Numbered from the stretch's first letter, positions 16,573 to 26,108 are shown. The stretch: DNA of 55,047 nucleotides from Ferroplasma sp037442045 (GCF_037442045.1 NZ_JBBIRC010000003.1:1-55047), one strand, 5' to 3'. A program made the numbers and translations. The notes: generated by a model not told the origin, from the sequence alone.

Positions 16573-17232
16573 TTACCTCTTCATCAGTTTTGCTGAAAGC
16601 TCCAGAAGTGAGATTGAATGAAGCCATACCTTTCCAGGGCCGCGCATGTTTGCAAAGAAAAAGCCTTCGCCTTCCATCCCGCCAAGAATCATTGTCTTTA
16701 TGCCGCCAATTCTCTTTACATTATATGAAATTGAAGATTCAAATGCAAGGACGTGACTTAATTCTGCCTGTATTTCCTGACCTTCCTTTAACTCATATTC
16801 TATAACCTGGCCGTGGCCGTGAAGCATTACAGAACCCGTTCCTGTAAACTCTTCAAGAAATATTCCTTCACCACCAAACACTGCCTGCCAGTATCCTGCG
16901 AATTTTGTAGAGTATTTAATTGTTGAATCCATGCAAAGAAAAGCATTAAACTCGGCAAATATGGATGAATTATTTAGCTTTATCTCAAACACCTTTCCTG
17001 GAAGAAAGCCAGCTGTTCCAAAATTGCCCGGCCCATCAATTTTTAAGAGAAAAACTGCAGAGCCAGCAAGCATATGGGACAGAGCTCCCCTAAACCCTCC
17101 TGCACCGGTGTCAAGCTTTGCATCCGGAGTTTTGTATATCAAATGCCCCGGCTCCACAAAAACCGATTCCCCCTGCTCAAGTGTTGTATGAAGATACTGT
17201 ACATCTTGCCCCTTTGTTTCATATTTGACCAT
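16573..17232 (-). CDS. AIM24 / TIGR00266 family protein
   Basis: A 219-aa all-beta protein of the AIM24 family, whose fold resembles the tryptophan RNA-binding attenuator protein. Family features are LEQGESVFVEPGHLIYK near residue 20, GAGGFRGALSHMLAGSAVFLLKI, and the repeated VMLHGHGQVIEYEL and VWLHSISL strands. There is no membrane segment. In yeast, AIM24 affects mitochondrial inner-membrane organisation; the prokaryotic function is not established. GAGG lies 5 nt before the ATG, and ACATTTAAGTAA farther upstream is a possible TATA element. It is a single gene upstream of lonB, about 170 nt away. Confidence 0.88.
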   Translation of the reverse strand: MVKYETKGQDVQYLHTTLEQGESVFVEPGHLIYKTPDAKLDTGAGGFRGALSHMLAGSAVFLLKIDGPGNFGTAGFLPGKVFEIKLNNSSIFAEFNAFLCMDSTIKYSTKFAGYWQAVFGGEGIFLEEFTGTGSVMLHGHGQVIEYELKEGQEIQAELSHVLAFESSISYNVKRIGGIKTMILGGMEGEGFFFANMRGPGKVWLHSISLLELSAKLMKR

Positions 17233-17367
17233 AAAGCCTCAAATAAATCTTTTACTTAAATGTTTGCATGGACTATATTATAACATTTAAATTATCAATT
17301 ATTATTGTAAATTTACGTTTTAGCATATAGATATGTAGAATAATTACATAAAAAAATCCAAGCAATA

Positions 17368-17380
17368 ACTATATATTTTT
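17368..17380 (+). promoter_or_regulatory. TATA element of the enolase operon
   Basis: AACTATATATTTT is centred about 25 nt before the ATG at 17398. This is a leaderless start for a highly expressed glycolytic gene. Confidence 0.6.
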
Positions 17381-17397
17381 TATGATATTATAGTAAT

Positions 17398-18603
17398 ATG
17401 GAAGAAATGGAGATTATAGATTCAAAAATAGATAAAATATTCGATTCAAGGGGAAATCCTGCTATTGAAGCAACAATTTTTCTGAATTATGCATCCGGCA
17501 CATGTTCTGCACCAGCCGGAGCCAGTACAGGGAAAACAGAGGTTATTGCTTATCCAGACAATAATATTCAAAATAGTGTTGATTTCTTTGAAAAGCATGT
17601 AAGAAATGCTTTAAATGGATTCAATGCCTTAAATCAGGCAGGATTTGATGAATTACTTCATGATCTTGATGGCACGGATAATTTCTCGGCAATGGGAGGA
17701 AATCTAGCAACAGCACTTTCCATAGCAAATGCCAAAGCAGTATCAAAATATCTTGAACTGCCTCTTTATAGATATGTTGGTGGGCTTCACCCTGAAGTTC
17801 CAAGGCCAATGGGGAATATAATTGGCGGAGGAAAGCATTCAAAAAATGGAACAACCATTCAGGAATTTCTGGTATCTTCTCAGGGCAAGACATTTTATGA
17901 TTCTGTTTATTACAATATTCTTGTGCATAGAAGAGTTGGAGAAAAACTTTCATTAAAGCTGAACGGCCAGAGTGTAGGCCTTGGTGATGAAAAGGCATGG
18001 ACTGCAGACGTATCGGATGAAGAAGCAATAGATATCTTAAAATCAGCAGTAAGTGAGATATCATCTGAAAATAAGGTTAAAATCCTCATGGGTGTGGACT
18101 TTGCTGCAGACTCCTTTTATGAAGATGAAAAATATCATTATAAGAATTCAACAAAAACACAGGATGAGCAAATAGATTATGCTGTTTCATTAAATAAAGA
18201 ATACGGATTTTATTTTATTGAAGATCCATTATACGATAATGATTTTAAAGGATTTTCAGAAATAACCAGAAAAATAGGAAAGGACGCATTAATAGTCGGC
18301 GATGACCTTTACACAACAAATTCAAAAAGAATCCAGAAAGGCATTGATATGAAGTCAACCAATGCGGTTCTCATAAAAGTCAATCAGATAGGAACACTAT
18401 CAGATACTGTTGATTCAGTTAAATTAGCAACAAAAAACGGAATGGAAACCGTTGTTTCACACAGAAGTGGAGAAACTACTGATGATTTCATAGCACACCT
18501 TGCAGTTGCTTTTAATTCTAAATTCATAAAGACAGGCACAATAGGAGGAGAAAGGCTAGCAAAACTCAATGAAGTTATAAGGCTGGAAGAGGATTTGATT
18601 TAA
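17398..18603 (+). CDS. eno: enolase (phosphopyruvate hydratase)
   Basis: A 401-aa enolase interconverting 2-phosphoglycerate and phosphoenolpyruvate. The N-terminal motif KIFDSRGNPAIEATIFL, the loop PAGASTGKTEV, the GGGKHSKNGTTIQEF region and the catalytic barrel residues are visible: metal Asp in GVDFAADSFY, Glu in FIEDPLYDND, Asp in IVGDDLYTTN, Lys in LIKVNQIGTL, and the signature SHRSGETTDDFIAHLAVA. The ATG at 17398 or the one three codons later may be used; the promoter spacing favours the first. dphB follows after 2 nt. Confidence 0.97.
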   Translation: MEEMEIIDSKIDKIFDSRGNPAIEATIFLNYASGTCSAPAGASTGKTEVIAYPDNNIQNSVDFFEKHVRNALNGFNALNQAGFDELLHDLDGTDNFSAMGGNLATALSIANAKAVSKYLELPLYRYVGGLHPEVPRPMGNIIGGGKHSKNGTTIQEFLVSSQGKTFYDSVYYNILVHRRVGEKLSLKLNGQSVGLGDEKAWTADVSDEEAIDILKSAVSEISSENKVKILMGVDFAADSFYEDEKYHYKNSTKTQDEQIDYAVSLNKEYGFYFIEDPLYDNDFKGFSEITRKIGKDALIVGDDLYTTNSKRIQKGIDMKSTNAVLIKVNQIGTLSDTVDSVKLATKNGMETVVSHRSGETTDDFIAHLAVAFNSKFIKTGTIGGERLAKLNEVIRLEEDLI

Positions 18604-18605
18604 TA

Positions 18606-19370
18606 ATGCTGAATATCATGGGGCTGGGCTTGCGTGGAGTAAAAAGCCTGACACTGGAAGAAGAGAAAGTTATAAAGGGTTCGGATATAATATATTTTGA
18701 AACCTATACTTCCATATCGCCGAATGATACTTTTAACTCAATAGCAGCAATTGCAAATGGAGATATCAAAATAGCAGATCGGAGTTTTGTGGAAACAGAT
18801 AAAGAAATAATAGACCAGGCTAAAGAAAAAAAAGTAACATTTCTTGTAACAGGCGATGCATTATCCGCAACAACACATAACGAGCTGCGCATGGAGGCAA
18901 TAAAAGCTGGAGTTAGTGTAGAAATCTATGAAAATGCATCAATAATTACTGCTTTTCCTTCCAGAACTGGATTGTTTAACTATAAATTTGGAACTATTGT
19001 ATCAATGCCCTTTATCCACAAAAATTTTTTTCCGGTAAGTGTTTATGATAAGATTTATACCAATTATTCAAATAATATGCATACACTTTTATTGCTTGAC
19101 TTAGAGGATGGAAAAACAATGCCCGTTTATGAAGCTTTATCAAATCTGGTAAAAATGGAAGCTCGTAGAGGAAAGCAGCTAATAAAACCTGAGATGCTTA
19201 TAATAGCTGGAACGGGTATAGCTTCTGCCAACGAAAAAATAATATATGGAACGCTTGAAAGATTGATTGAATTAAAACCTGTGGGATCTCCATCTTCCAT
19301 TATAATACCGTCAAAAATGAATGATATGGAATGTTCATTTCTCAATGCTTTTTGCAGAAATATTGATTAA
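18606..19370 (+). CDS. dphB: diphthine synthase
   Basis: A 254-aa SAM-dependent methyltransferase of the tetrapyrrole-methylase fold. It methylates the modified histidine of elongation factor 2 in diphthamide biosynthesis. Diagnostic stretches are IMGLGLRGVKSLTLEE at the N-terminus, TGDALSATTHNELRMEA near residue 85, and SRTGLFNYKFGTIVS. A GAGGATTTGATT site within the end of eno precedes the ATG, so it is the second gene of the enolase operon. Confidence 0.95.
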   Translation: MLNIMGLGLRGVKSLTLEEEKVIKGSDIIYFETYTSISPNDTFNSIAAIANGDIKIADRSFVETDKEIIDQAKEKKVTFLVTGDALSATTHNELRMEAIKAGVSVEIYENASIITAFPSRTGLFNYKFGTIVSMPFIHKNFFPVSVYDKIYTNYSNNMHTLLLLDLEDGKTMPVYEALSNLVKMEARRGKQLIKPEMLIIAGTGIASANEKIIYGTLERLIELKPVGSPSSIIIPSKMNDMECSFLNAFCRNID

Positions 19371-19423
19371 ATCTACATAAAAAACATATACCACTGTTAT
19401 ATTATTTATAAAAAGGTTAACTT

Positions 19424-20755
19424 ATGATAGATATAAAACTTTTAAGGTCAGACAGCCAAAAATTTTACAGTTCCTGTAAGGCCAGAGGCTTTGATACTAA
19501 TATTCTGGACGAATTTTTTTCCCTGGACGTTAAATGGAGAGAAAATCTTAAAGCAGTAAACAAGTTAAAGCATGATAAAAATGTAATCACATCTGATATT
19601 TCTGCAATAGTGAAAAAAGGCGAGAATATAGATTCAAAGAAGGCTGATGTTCAGGAAATTAATGAAAAAATTAAGAGCATAGAAGATGAACAGGAGAAAA
19701 TAGAAACCAAAAGAAATGAAATAGTAAGGTTAATTCCAAATCTTATCGCAGATGATGTTCCAGTCTGTAAGGGTGATGAAAACAGTAAAATTGTGAAATA
19801 TTATGGCCATTCAAAAGTTTTTAAGGATGATGTGGATTACTTCATAGAAAACAGCGGGAATTCCAGGGATTATACAGTTATTGATAAAAAACCAGTTGAT
19901 CACCAGTCACTTATGGAAAAATATAATCTTGTTGATATTGAGCGTGCAAGTAAAATAGCTGGATCAAGATTCTATTTTCTAAAAAACCGTCTGTTCAAGC
20001 TTGAACTGGCACTTATAAATTATGCAGTAGACTTTCTATCTGAGAGGAATTTTACTGTTATGGAACCGCCATTCATGATTAATTATGCTTCAATGTCAGG
20101 TGCTACAGATATAGAAACGTTTAAAGAATCTTTATATAAAATAGAGGGTGATGACCTTTATTTAATCGCTACGGCAGAACATCCCCTGGCCTCAATGCTT
20201 TCCGGGGAAATACTGGAGGAGTCTGAACTTCCTTTAAGAGTCAGTGGCGTATCTCCCTGTTTCAGAAGGGAGGCAGGAGCCCATGGAAAAGATACAAAGG
20301 GAATATTCAGAGTTCACCAGTTCAACAAAATAGAGCAGTTCATATACTGTAAACCTGAAGAATCCTGGGATTTCTTTGAGGAGCTTGTTACCAACTCAGA
20401 GGATATATACAGACGCCTTGAATTGCCATATAGGGTTGTTAATATATGTTCCGGAGACCTCGGTAGCCTTGCTGCAAAGAAATATGACATAGAGGTATGG
20501 TATCCATCACAGGGAAAGTTCAGGGAAGTTGTTTCTGCATCAAACGACACGGATTATCAGGCAAGGTCTTTGAACATAAGGTACAGAACAAAGGATGGAA
20601 ATAAATTTGTCCATACATTGAACAGCACGGCAATAGCCACAGAAAGAGTTCTTGTTGCAATTATTGAAAATTTCCAGGAAGATGATTTTATAAGAGTTCC
20701 TGATGTATTGATTCCATATACAGGATTCAGTGAAATAGGAATGGAGCGAAAATAA
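19424..20755 (+). CDS. serS: seryl-tRNA synthetase (bacterial/eukaryal-type class II)
   Basis: A 443-aa class II synthetase. The N-terminal long coiled-coil arm (residues ~30-105) binds the long variable arm of tRNA-Ser. Catalytic motif 2 reads SPCFRREAGAHGKDTKGIFRVHQFNKIEQF in two parts near 275-305. Motif 3 contains TERVLVAIIENFQE. It is the common form, not the rare methanogen form with a zinc site. An ATATTATTTATAAAAAGG stretch upstream combines promoter and weak RBS features. The next gene overlaps its stop by one base. Confidence 0.96.
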   Translation: MIDIKLLRSDSQKFYSSCKARGFDTNILDEFFSLDVKWRENLKAVNKLKHDKNVITSDISAIVKKGENIDSKKADVQEINEKIKSIEDEQEKIETKRNEIVRLIPNLIADDVPVCKGDENSKIVKYYGHSKVFKDDVDYFIENSGNSRDYTVIDKKPVDHQSLMEKYNLVDIERASKIAGSRFYFLKNRLFKLELALINYAVDFLSERNFTVMEPPFMINYASMSGATDIETFKESLYKIEGDDLYLIATAEHPLASMLSGEILEESELPLRVSGVSPCFRREAGAHGKDTKGIFRVHQFNKIEQFIYCKPEESWDFFEELVTNSEDIYRRLELPYRVVNICSGDLGSLAAKKYDIEVWYPSQGKFREVVSASNDTDYQARSLNIRYRTKDGNKFVHTLNSTAIATERVLVAIIENFQEDDFIRVPDVLIPYTGFSEIGMERK

Positions 20756-21945
20756 TGGGGAAAACAAAATCTAAAATGGCACAGAGAAGAGATCAATTTA
20801 TAAAAATAATTACAGAAGTAATATTTGGGGTTGTTTTTGCCTTACTTGCTGGATATGCCATTGATTTTATAATAAGAATGTTTCTGCCACAATATAAATC
20901 CTACGAACCTTTTGTAATTGAATCGGTACATGCAGTAATAATACTGATAATTGGCCTTCTTATAGTCGGCTCATTCCTGAAATATTTAAGGGAAACAGTA
21001 ATAAAAACAAACAGGAACTTATACGGAATGACTCTAATTATCAGAATAGTATTCTATGTAATAATTTTGGCTCTGGTAATGAGCGCTTTTCATGTTAGTG
21101 TTACTGGAATATTGGCAGGCAGCGCAATAGGTGGTGTGGTCCTTGGCCTTGCTGTCCAGACTGTAGCATCAAATGTTTTATCAAGTGTATTTGCAACATC
21201 ATCTAACACAATAAAATATGGTGAAGTAATCTCTGTAAATTCATGGGTATGGAGTGTTGAAACTACAGGAAAAATAGTTGATGTAAAAACTCTTTTTTCA
21301 AAGATGCTTACAAAGGATAACAATATAATATACATACCAAACTCGGAAATTCTTGGTAACAGTGTGATAACAGAGTTCAGAAATAATGGTTGCTGTTATA
21401 TTTATCCATTAAATATCACAACAATGGCGGATGTGCCAGCTGATAAGGTACTTAATGAGGTAAAGAAAAATAACAATTTTACAGACATTAAATTTTTCCT
21501 TGCCGCAAAGAATGGTGTATCAAACACCTTTGAGGCTTTAATTTCCTTTGATGAAATTACGGAGATAAATGAAAAAACTGCAAGAGCTAATATGGCTATT
21601 GATTCAGCGTACTGGAATGTAAAGTCCAGATATAATGTTCTCGGGCCAAACTCCATGTGGGAATCTACTGAAAATATTTATCCAGTGAGTGTCACTTTGA
21701 ATTCCGATGTGCCATCGGAAAAATTAATTGAAGAAGTATCAAAACAGTTACCTGATACTGTGGTTATACTTTTAACAAGAGGCGCATCGACAAATGTTTT
21801 TCTTGCTAAAGTTAAGTGCTCTGATAAGCCGATGGATAAGGTAATAAACGATACGAATCTTATATTTGAAAATGTTTATAACACACTTAAAGAAAATCAG
21901 GTAAAGAGCAATGATCAGACAAAGGATGATAATAAAAAACAGTAA
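20755..21945 (+). CDS. mscS: small-conductance mechanosensitive channel (MscS family)
   Basis: A 396-aa membrane channel. Membrane helices lie at residues ~20-45, ~62-82 and ~92-115. The pore helix TM3 is AGSAIGGVVLGLAVQTVASN, followed by the beta domain (VFATSSNTIKYGEVISVN, then VKTLFSKML and YIPNSEILGNSVITEF), and a cytoplasmic alpha/beta cage to the end with a charged tail. It protects against osmotic down-shock. The ATG shares its A with the serS stop (TAATG), so the two are translationally coupled although functionally unrelated. Confidence 0.92.
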   Translation: MGKTKSKMAQRRDQFIKIITEVIFGVVFALLAGYAIDFIIRMFLPQYKSYEPFVIESVHAVIILIIGLLIVGSFLKYLRETVIKTNRNLYGMTLIIRIVFYVIILALVMSAFHVSVTGILAGSAIGGVVLGLAVQTVASNVLSSVFATSSNTIKYGEVISVNSWVWSVETTGKIVDVKTLFSKMLTKDNNIIYIPNSEILGNSVITEFRNNGCCYIYPLNITTMADVPADKVLNEVKKNNNFTDIKFFLAAKNGVSNTFEALISFDEITEINEKTARANMAIDSAYWNVKSRYNVLGPNSMWESTENIYPVSVTLNSDVPSEKLIEEVSKQLPDTVVILLTRGASTNVFLAKVKCSDKPMDKVINDTNLIFENVYNTLKENQVKSNDQTKDDNKKQ

Positions 21946-21963
21946 TATCGAATTATTAGCAAA

Positions 21964-21975
21964 ACTTTATAAAAC
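21964..21975 (+). promoter_or_regulatory. TATA element of the RavA/ViaA-like pair
   Basis: ACTTTATAAAAC is centred about 22 nt before the ATG at 21992, giving the two-gene unit its own promoter downstream of mscS. Confidence 0.55.
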
Positions 21976-21991
21976 ATTGTTATAATTTGTT

Positions 21992-23164
21992 ATGGCCATG
22001 AAAAATATCAGCAAAATCTTTGAAGTAAAAAATTATCTAACCAGTACATTTGTAGGAAGGGAAGATGTTATTAATGGCGTACTGGCGGGCTTAATATCCG
22101 GGGAACCAACACTTCTGGTAGGGCCTCCTGGAACTGCAAAAACATCCATTATAGACACGATGAGCAAATTAATCAACGCACGTTATTTTTATTACCTGCT
22201 TACAAAGTTCACTGAACCTGAGGAGCTTCTTGGCCCAATCGATATAACTGCTTTAAAGAATGGGGAATATAAAAACATTACAAGGGGAAAACTGCCTGAT
22301 GCCAATATTGTATTTCTCGATGAAATATTTAAATCAAGCTCGGCAATAAGAAATACTTTACTGGATATAATGCTGAACCGCAGGCTTCCAAACGGTGGGA
22401 CAATGATTAACCTGGACCTTCTGGGTATTTATTCCGCCAGTAACGAAATATCTAACGATGAGGAGGATATGGCACTTTACGACCGTTATCCAGTAAAAGT
22501 GTTTCACAGTTATGTTGAAAGAACAATATTAAAGGATCTTCTGGAAAAAGGGATCAGCATGGAATCATCAAAAACCATGGAAAAGCCAATCCTGGATCTG
22601 GATGAAATCAGAAAACTGCAGGCGCTAGCAGTTTCCAGAATGAATGCTATGAGATTGGAAGGCAGCGATGTTATTGACAGATACATGGAAGCTATTTTCC
22701 AGCTTGAGGAAAACAATGTAATATTAAGTGACAGAAGAAAGATAAAAGTACTCAAAATTGCAGCAGCATTCAGCATATTGATGGATTCAGGTTCAGTATC
22801 TGGAAATGATGTGGCCATGGCTCTCAGGTACAGTGCAGATTCTGAAGATTACATGCCTAAAATTGAAGCGGCTATTATAGATTCGAGACTGGAAAACAAA
22901 TCAGATATGGTGCAGAAGGCAGAAACTACAATGGAAGAGACAAAATCATTAATTCAGTCAACGGAGGATGCAATAAACAGGAATTCACCATATAATGTTG
23001 TTCTTGACCAGCTGAGCCTTCTGGAAATATACATGAAAAAGCTGGAGAAGATGAAATATGAACTGGGCAAAGACAATTCTCCTTATCATAAAGATGTTGT
23101 GAATAGAATCAATTCATCGCTTGAATTTGCCGGTTCAAGATATGAAAAACTTAAGGGAAGATAA
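21992..23164 (+). CDS. MoxR-family AAA+ ATPase of RavA type
   Basis: A 390-aa AAA+ ATPase. Walker A is VGPPGTAKTSIIDTM near residue 43, Walker B is VFLDEIFKSSSAIRNTLLD near 108, and sensor 1 is IYSASNEI. After the ATPase and lid comes a helical C-terminal region (residues ~300-390) with coiled-coil character. The FKSSSAIRNTLL wording after Walker B is characteristic of RavA rather than classical MoxR. It is followed 2 nt later by a VWA protein, the RavA-ViaA arrangement. Bacterial RavA-ViaA act on respiratory and lipid-associated membrane complexes; the archaeal client is unknown. Confidence 0.9.
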   Translation: MAMKNISKIFEVKNYLTSTFVGREDVINGVLAGLISGEPTLLVGPPGTAKTSIIDTMSKLINARYFYYLLTKFTEPEELLGPIDITALKNGEYKNITRGKLPDANIVFLDEIFKSSSAIRNTLLDIMLNRRLPNGGTMINLDLLGIYSASNEISNDEEDMALYDRYPVKVFHSYVERTILKDLLEKGISMESSKTMEKPILDLDEIRKLQALAVSRMNAMRLEGSDVIDRYMEAIFQLEENNVILSDRRKIKVLKIAAAFSILMDSGSVSGNDVAMALRYSADSEDYMPKIEAAIIDSRLENKSDMVQKAETTMEETKSLIQSTEDAINRNSPYNVVLDQLSLLEIYMKKLEKMKYELGKDNSPYHKDVVNRINSSLEFAGSRYEKLKGR

Positions 23165-23166
23165 AT

Positions 23167-24423
23167 ATGTCTGTTAGAAGCAATATAAATGGAATAGACC
23201 AGTCAAGCACAGTATATAGAATAACAGAAGAGAGAATTGTCAGAAGAGTTAACACCGGGCTTGATAAAAATGAAGCAGAAAGTATAAAAATCGCTGCGTC
23301 CGATATTTATTTTCTCTTCTACTCAGAGCTTGCTACGGTAAGAAGCCAGAAAAATGGAAATGAATTTATGGAAAATGTAAGGGAAAGAATGAGTTCTATA
23401 ATAAATACTGATGATTTCAAAAAGGCAAAAACATATTCACAATTAAATGACAGGCTTTCCATGCTTTACAGCGTAAATTTTATGAAAAACCTGAATAAAA
23501 AAGCGAAAAGGGACAGCCAGAAAAATGGGAATTCTTCCGAATCAATGGATAGCAAAGCTATTGAAGAATCCATGAAAGATGCATCAAAAAAGATGGAAAT
23601 GGCACATGAAATCGAGAAATTGGTAAAGGATAAAACTCCCGGAGGGAACAGGGGAAAAATAGAAAACCTATCTGTTGAAAGCCTGATTGACCTTACTGAT
23701 GAAGCCATGAAGGTGGATAATGCAGATAAAATTTTAACTATGGCAAATAAACTAATAGATATAATGCCAAGATATACAAAAAGAATGAAAGCATTTTCAA
23801 ATACTGGAGAACTTGCTGGATATTATAAAACCAGGCATATTTCTAATGTGCTTTCAAGGGAGCTTGCCATGCCCGATGAGATATTTTATTCCAAAATTAT
23901 AAATGGATTTACAGGAAAGGAAAAGCGGCTTGTCAGCCAGGGTTCATATTATGTGCTTCTTGACAAAAGCGGGAGCATGTATGAAGGAGACAAAACTCTC
24001 TGGTCAAGGTCTGTTGCACTTGCATTATTCAGAATATCAAAAAACAGGGGAAGAAAATACTTTTTCAGGTTTTTTGACAATAAGCCTCATGATCTTCTGA
24101 ATACTCCATTTGAAATAGTTGAGAATATACTTACTGTTGAGGCAAATAAAGGAACATGCATAGAATGTGCATTAAAAACAGCATTGATGGATATTGAAAA
24201 TGAAAAAATGGCTGATGAAACAAATACAATAATATTAATCACTGATGGTGAGGATAAGGTAAAAATGGATGATTATTTTAAAAAAGAATATAATACCAAA
24301 CTGATAACAGTTATGATAAATGGGTATAATGAGGGCTTAAAAAAGATAAGTTCAAGTTATATGAATGCCAGGCTGAATGAATCAGGGGCTCTGGAATTGC
24401 TTGGCCTGGCAAGATCATTCTAA
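23167..24423 (+). CDS. VWA-domain protein (ViaA-like) partner of the AAA+ ATPase
   Basis: A 418-aa soluble protein. The N-terminal two thirds (residues ~1-255) are helical and charged with coiled-coil character, and the C-terminal third is a von Willebrand A domain. The MIDAS motif is intact: DKSGSMYEG near 260, a conserved Thr in NKGTCIE, and Asp in LITDGED near 365. It is cotranscribed with the RavA-like ATPase and ends 9 nt inside the convergent DUF1641 gene. Likely role is a metal-dependent adaptor that presents clients to the ATPase. Confidence 0.88.
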   Translation: MSVRSNINGIDQSSTVYRITEERIVRRVNTGLDKNEAESIKIAASDIYFLFYSELATVRSQKNGNEFMENVRERMSSIINTDDFKKAKTYSQLNDRLSMLYSVNFMKNLNKKAKRDSQKNGNSSESMDSKAIEESMKDASKKMEMAHEIEKLVKDKTPGGNRGKIENLSVESLIDLTDEAMKVDNADKILTMANKLIDIMPRYTKRMKAFSNTGELAGYYKTRHISNVLSRELAMPDEIFYSKIINGFTGKEKRLVSQGSYYVLLDKSGSMYEGDKTLWSRSVALALFRISKNRGRKYFFRFFDNKPHDLLNTPFEIVENILTVEANKGTCIECALKTALMDIENEKMADETNTIILITDGEDKVKMDDYFKKEYNTKLITVMINGYNEGLKKISSSYMNARLNESGALELLGLARSF

Positions 24424-24879
24424 TTTTTTTAATATATTTCCAAGCGCCTTTAATCCATATATTACTGCATTTAGCCCTGATGCAACTTCTGGATCCTTCA
24501 ATATGCCCATGAGCTTCAGTACCGAAAGTGGCTGTGCCTTTGATCCTTCCTTCATGTTTTCCGCTATTCCCTGTGAATTGAATGATATTGCTTTTATCAT
24601 ATCGGCCATTTCCCGATTTGATAGCATATAAAGCAATGAAAACATTGTATTCCCTGATTTTGCAATAGTTTCCTTTGAGTCGTTTGATGTGAAAGCCCTG
24701 GCAAAGAAATCGAGGTTGTCCGGTATTACATTGTCATTAATGTAGTCAAGGGCATTAACTATTCCAGCTCCTTTAAGCTTATCAAGAATTTTCATAAATG
24801 CCATTATTACATCACTATTATTTTCCATAGCTTTCTGCAAAAATTCCATGTTAAGATCTTTATTTTCCTTGTTTTCCAT
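24415..24879 (-). CDS. DUF1641 protein paired with sulfide:quinone oxidoreductase-like enzyme
   Basis: A 154-aa helical protein. The C-terminal region LKLMGILKDPEVASGLNAVIYGLKALGNILKK is the DUF1641 signature. The N-terminus is charged, and there is no signal peptide or clear transmembrane span, although the helices are amphipathic and could lie on the membrane. The stop codon of the flavoprotein gene directly abuts this ATG, with a GGGGTGAT site just upstream, so expression is coupled. DUF1641 proteins are commonly neighbours of sulfide:quinone oxidoreductase or formate dehydrogenase genes and may help membrane attachment; that role is inferred. Confidence 0.85.
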   Translation of the reverse strand: MENKENKDLNMEFLQKAMENNSDVIMAFMKILDKLKGAGIVNALDYINDNVIPDNLDFFARAFTSNDSKETIAKSGNTMFSLLYMLSNREMADMIKAISFNSQGIAENMKEGSKAQPLSVLKLMGILKDPEVASGLNAVIYGLKALGNILKKLE

Positions 24880-26010
24880 TTATATCACCCCTCTTATTAT
24901 GGATGAAAAATATGTATCACCTGATATATATTTCAGAAAATAATCGGATTTGGAAGCAAAATTAACAAATGGCTTTGAATTATAATCAAACGATAAAGTA
25001 AATGCCGTCTCGTCGGCATAAACGCTGGAACATCCCATAAAGCCATCAAATTCGGAAGATGAAATAAATCCATCGGATTCCGATGCTATTCTTCCTGCAA
25101 CATAACCTGCTTCAGAGTGGCCAAGTGCACCAACCTTCATTGGAAAATCTGCTGCATCCCCAACCACAAATATGTTGCCATAATTTTTATAATTCAGGGT
25201 TAGTTTATCAACTTTAACGTAACCAGATTCATCTGCCATTCCTGAATCTGTTAAAAGTTTCTGGCCCTTATGTGGCGGTATTAATATTAATTTATCATAT
25301 TGAAGGGATTCATTGCCAGATGAAGTAACTGTATTTTTTCCGGTATCCACAGATTCTGTTTTAAATCCGGGGATAAAATTTATTCCATGTTCTTCAAATC
25401 CTTTTCTTACCATATCGGATACGTTTTTAAATGGAAGAACATCCTTCATTGGTATTATTAAAGTTATATCGCTTTTGTTTCTGATTCCCTTTTTTCTGAG
25501 CAATAGATCAAGGCCAAACACAAATTCAGCTGGTGCCACAGGGCATTGAAATGGAGTACTCGATGGGCCTACTATTATTTTGCCTCCCTTGAAATCATCA
25601 AGCATTTTGCCGAGCTTGAGCACATTAGCAATATCGTAAAAATGATATATGCTATCATCATAGCCCGGTATGCTTTCCGGTACAAGCCTGTTTCCTGTTG
25701 CTATGACAAGGTAATCGTATGATAAATTATTTCCATTATTTAAAAGAACGGAACGGTTTTCTGGGTCTATTTTTTCGGCTCTTGCCTTTATTCTTTTAAT
25801 CCCATAATTTATAAGGAAATCTGTGGGCTTTATAGTATCTCTATAATCCACACCTTTGAATGGAATCAGTACTCCTTCTGGCTTGAAGTATGTTTTTTCT
25901 GAATCACCAATAATGGTTATTTCAACATCTTTTCTAGTATGCATTCTCAGTTTATTTGCTGTTATAATGCCTGCATTTGCATCTCCAATAATAACAATGC
26001 TTGTTCCCAT
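24880..26010 (-). CDS. sulfide:quinone oxidoreductase-family flavoprotein
   Basis: A 376-aa FAD enzyme of the two-dinucleotide-binding-domain family. The N-terminal IVIIGDANAGIITANKL is an FAD-binding fold, LVIATGNRLVPESIPGY is the ATG motif, and NIFVVGDAADFPMKVGALGHSEAG is the C-terminal FAD motif. Two cysteines sit where SQR cysteines are expected: PFQCPVAPAEF near residue 155 and FMGCSSVYADE near 335. This supports sulfide oxidation to polysulfide with quinone reduction, but the N-terminal third cysteine of classic SQR is missing. NDH-2 activity is the alternative. It is divergent from the corrinoid operon and coupled to DUF1641. Confidence 0.85.
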   Translation of the reverse strand: MGTSIVIIGDANAGIITANKLRMHTRKDVEITIIGDSEKTYFKPEGVLIPFKGVDYRDTIKPTDFLINYGIKRIKARAEKIDPENRSVLLNNGNNLSYDYLVIATGNRLVPESIPGYDDSIYHFYDIANVLKLGKMLDDFKGGKIIVGPSSTPFQCPVAPAEFVFGLDLLLRKKGIRNKSDITLIIPMKDVLPFKNVSDMVRKGFEEHGINFIPGFKTESVDTGKNTVTSSGNESLQYDKLILIPPHKGQKLLTDSGMADESGYVKVDKLTLNYKNYGNIFVVGDAADFPMKVGALGHSEAGYVAGRIASESDGFISSSEFDGFMGCSSVYADETAFTLSFDYNSKPFVNFASKSDYFLKYISGDTYFSSIIRGVI

Positions 26011-26108
26011 ACATCTTCAGTAATAATTATTATTTAAAATATTTCATTATATAGTGGTTTGTGTAAATATAAAATCGAATATGGTTTATTAAATGACTAA
26101 AAATAACC

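Noticed and set aside
17621..18064. Long open frame antisense to enolase
   Set aside because: It is fully contained in the conserved eno gene and has biased Leu/His composition typical of a shadow frame; no start signals.
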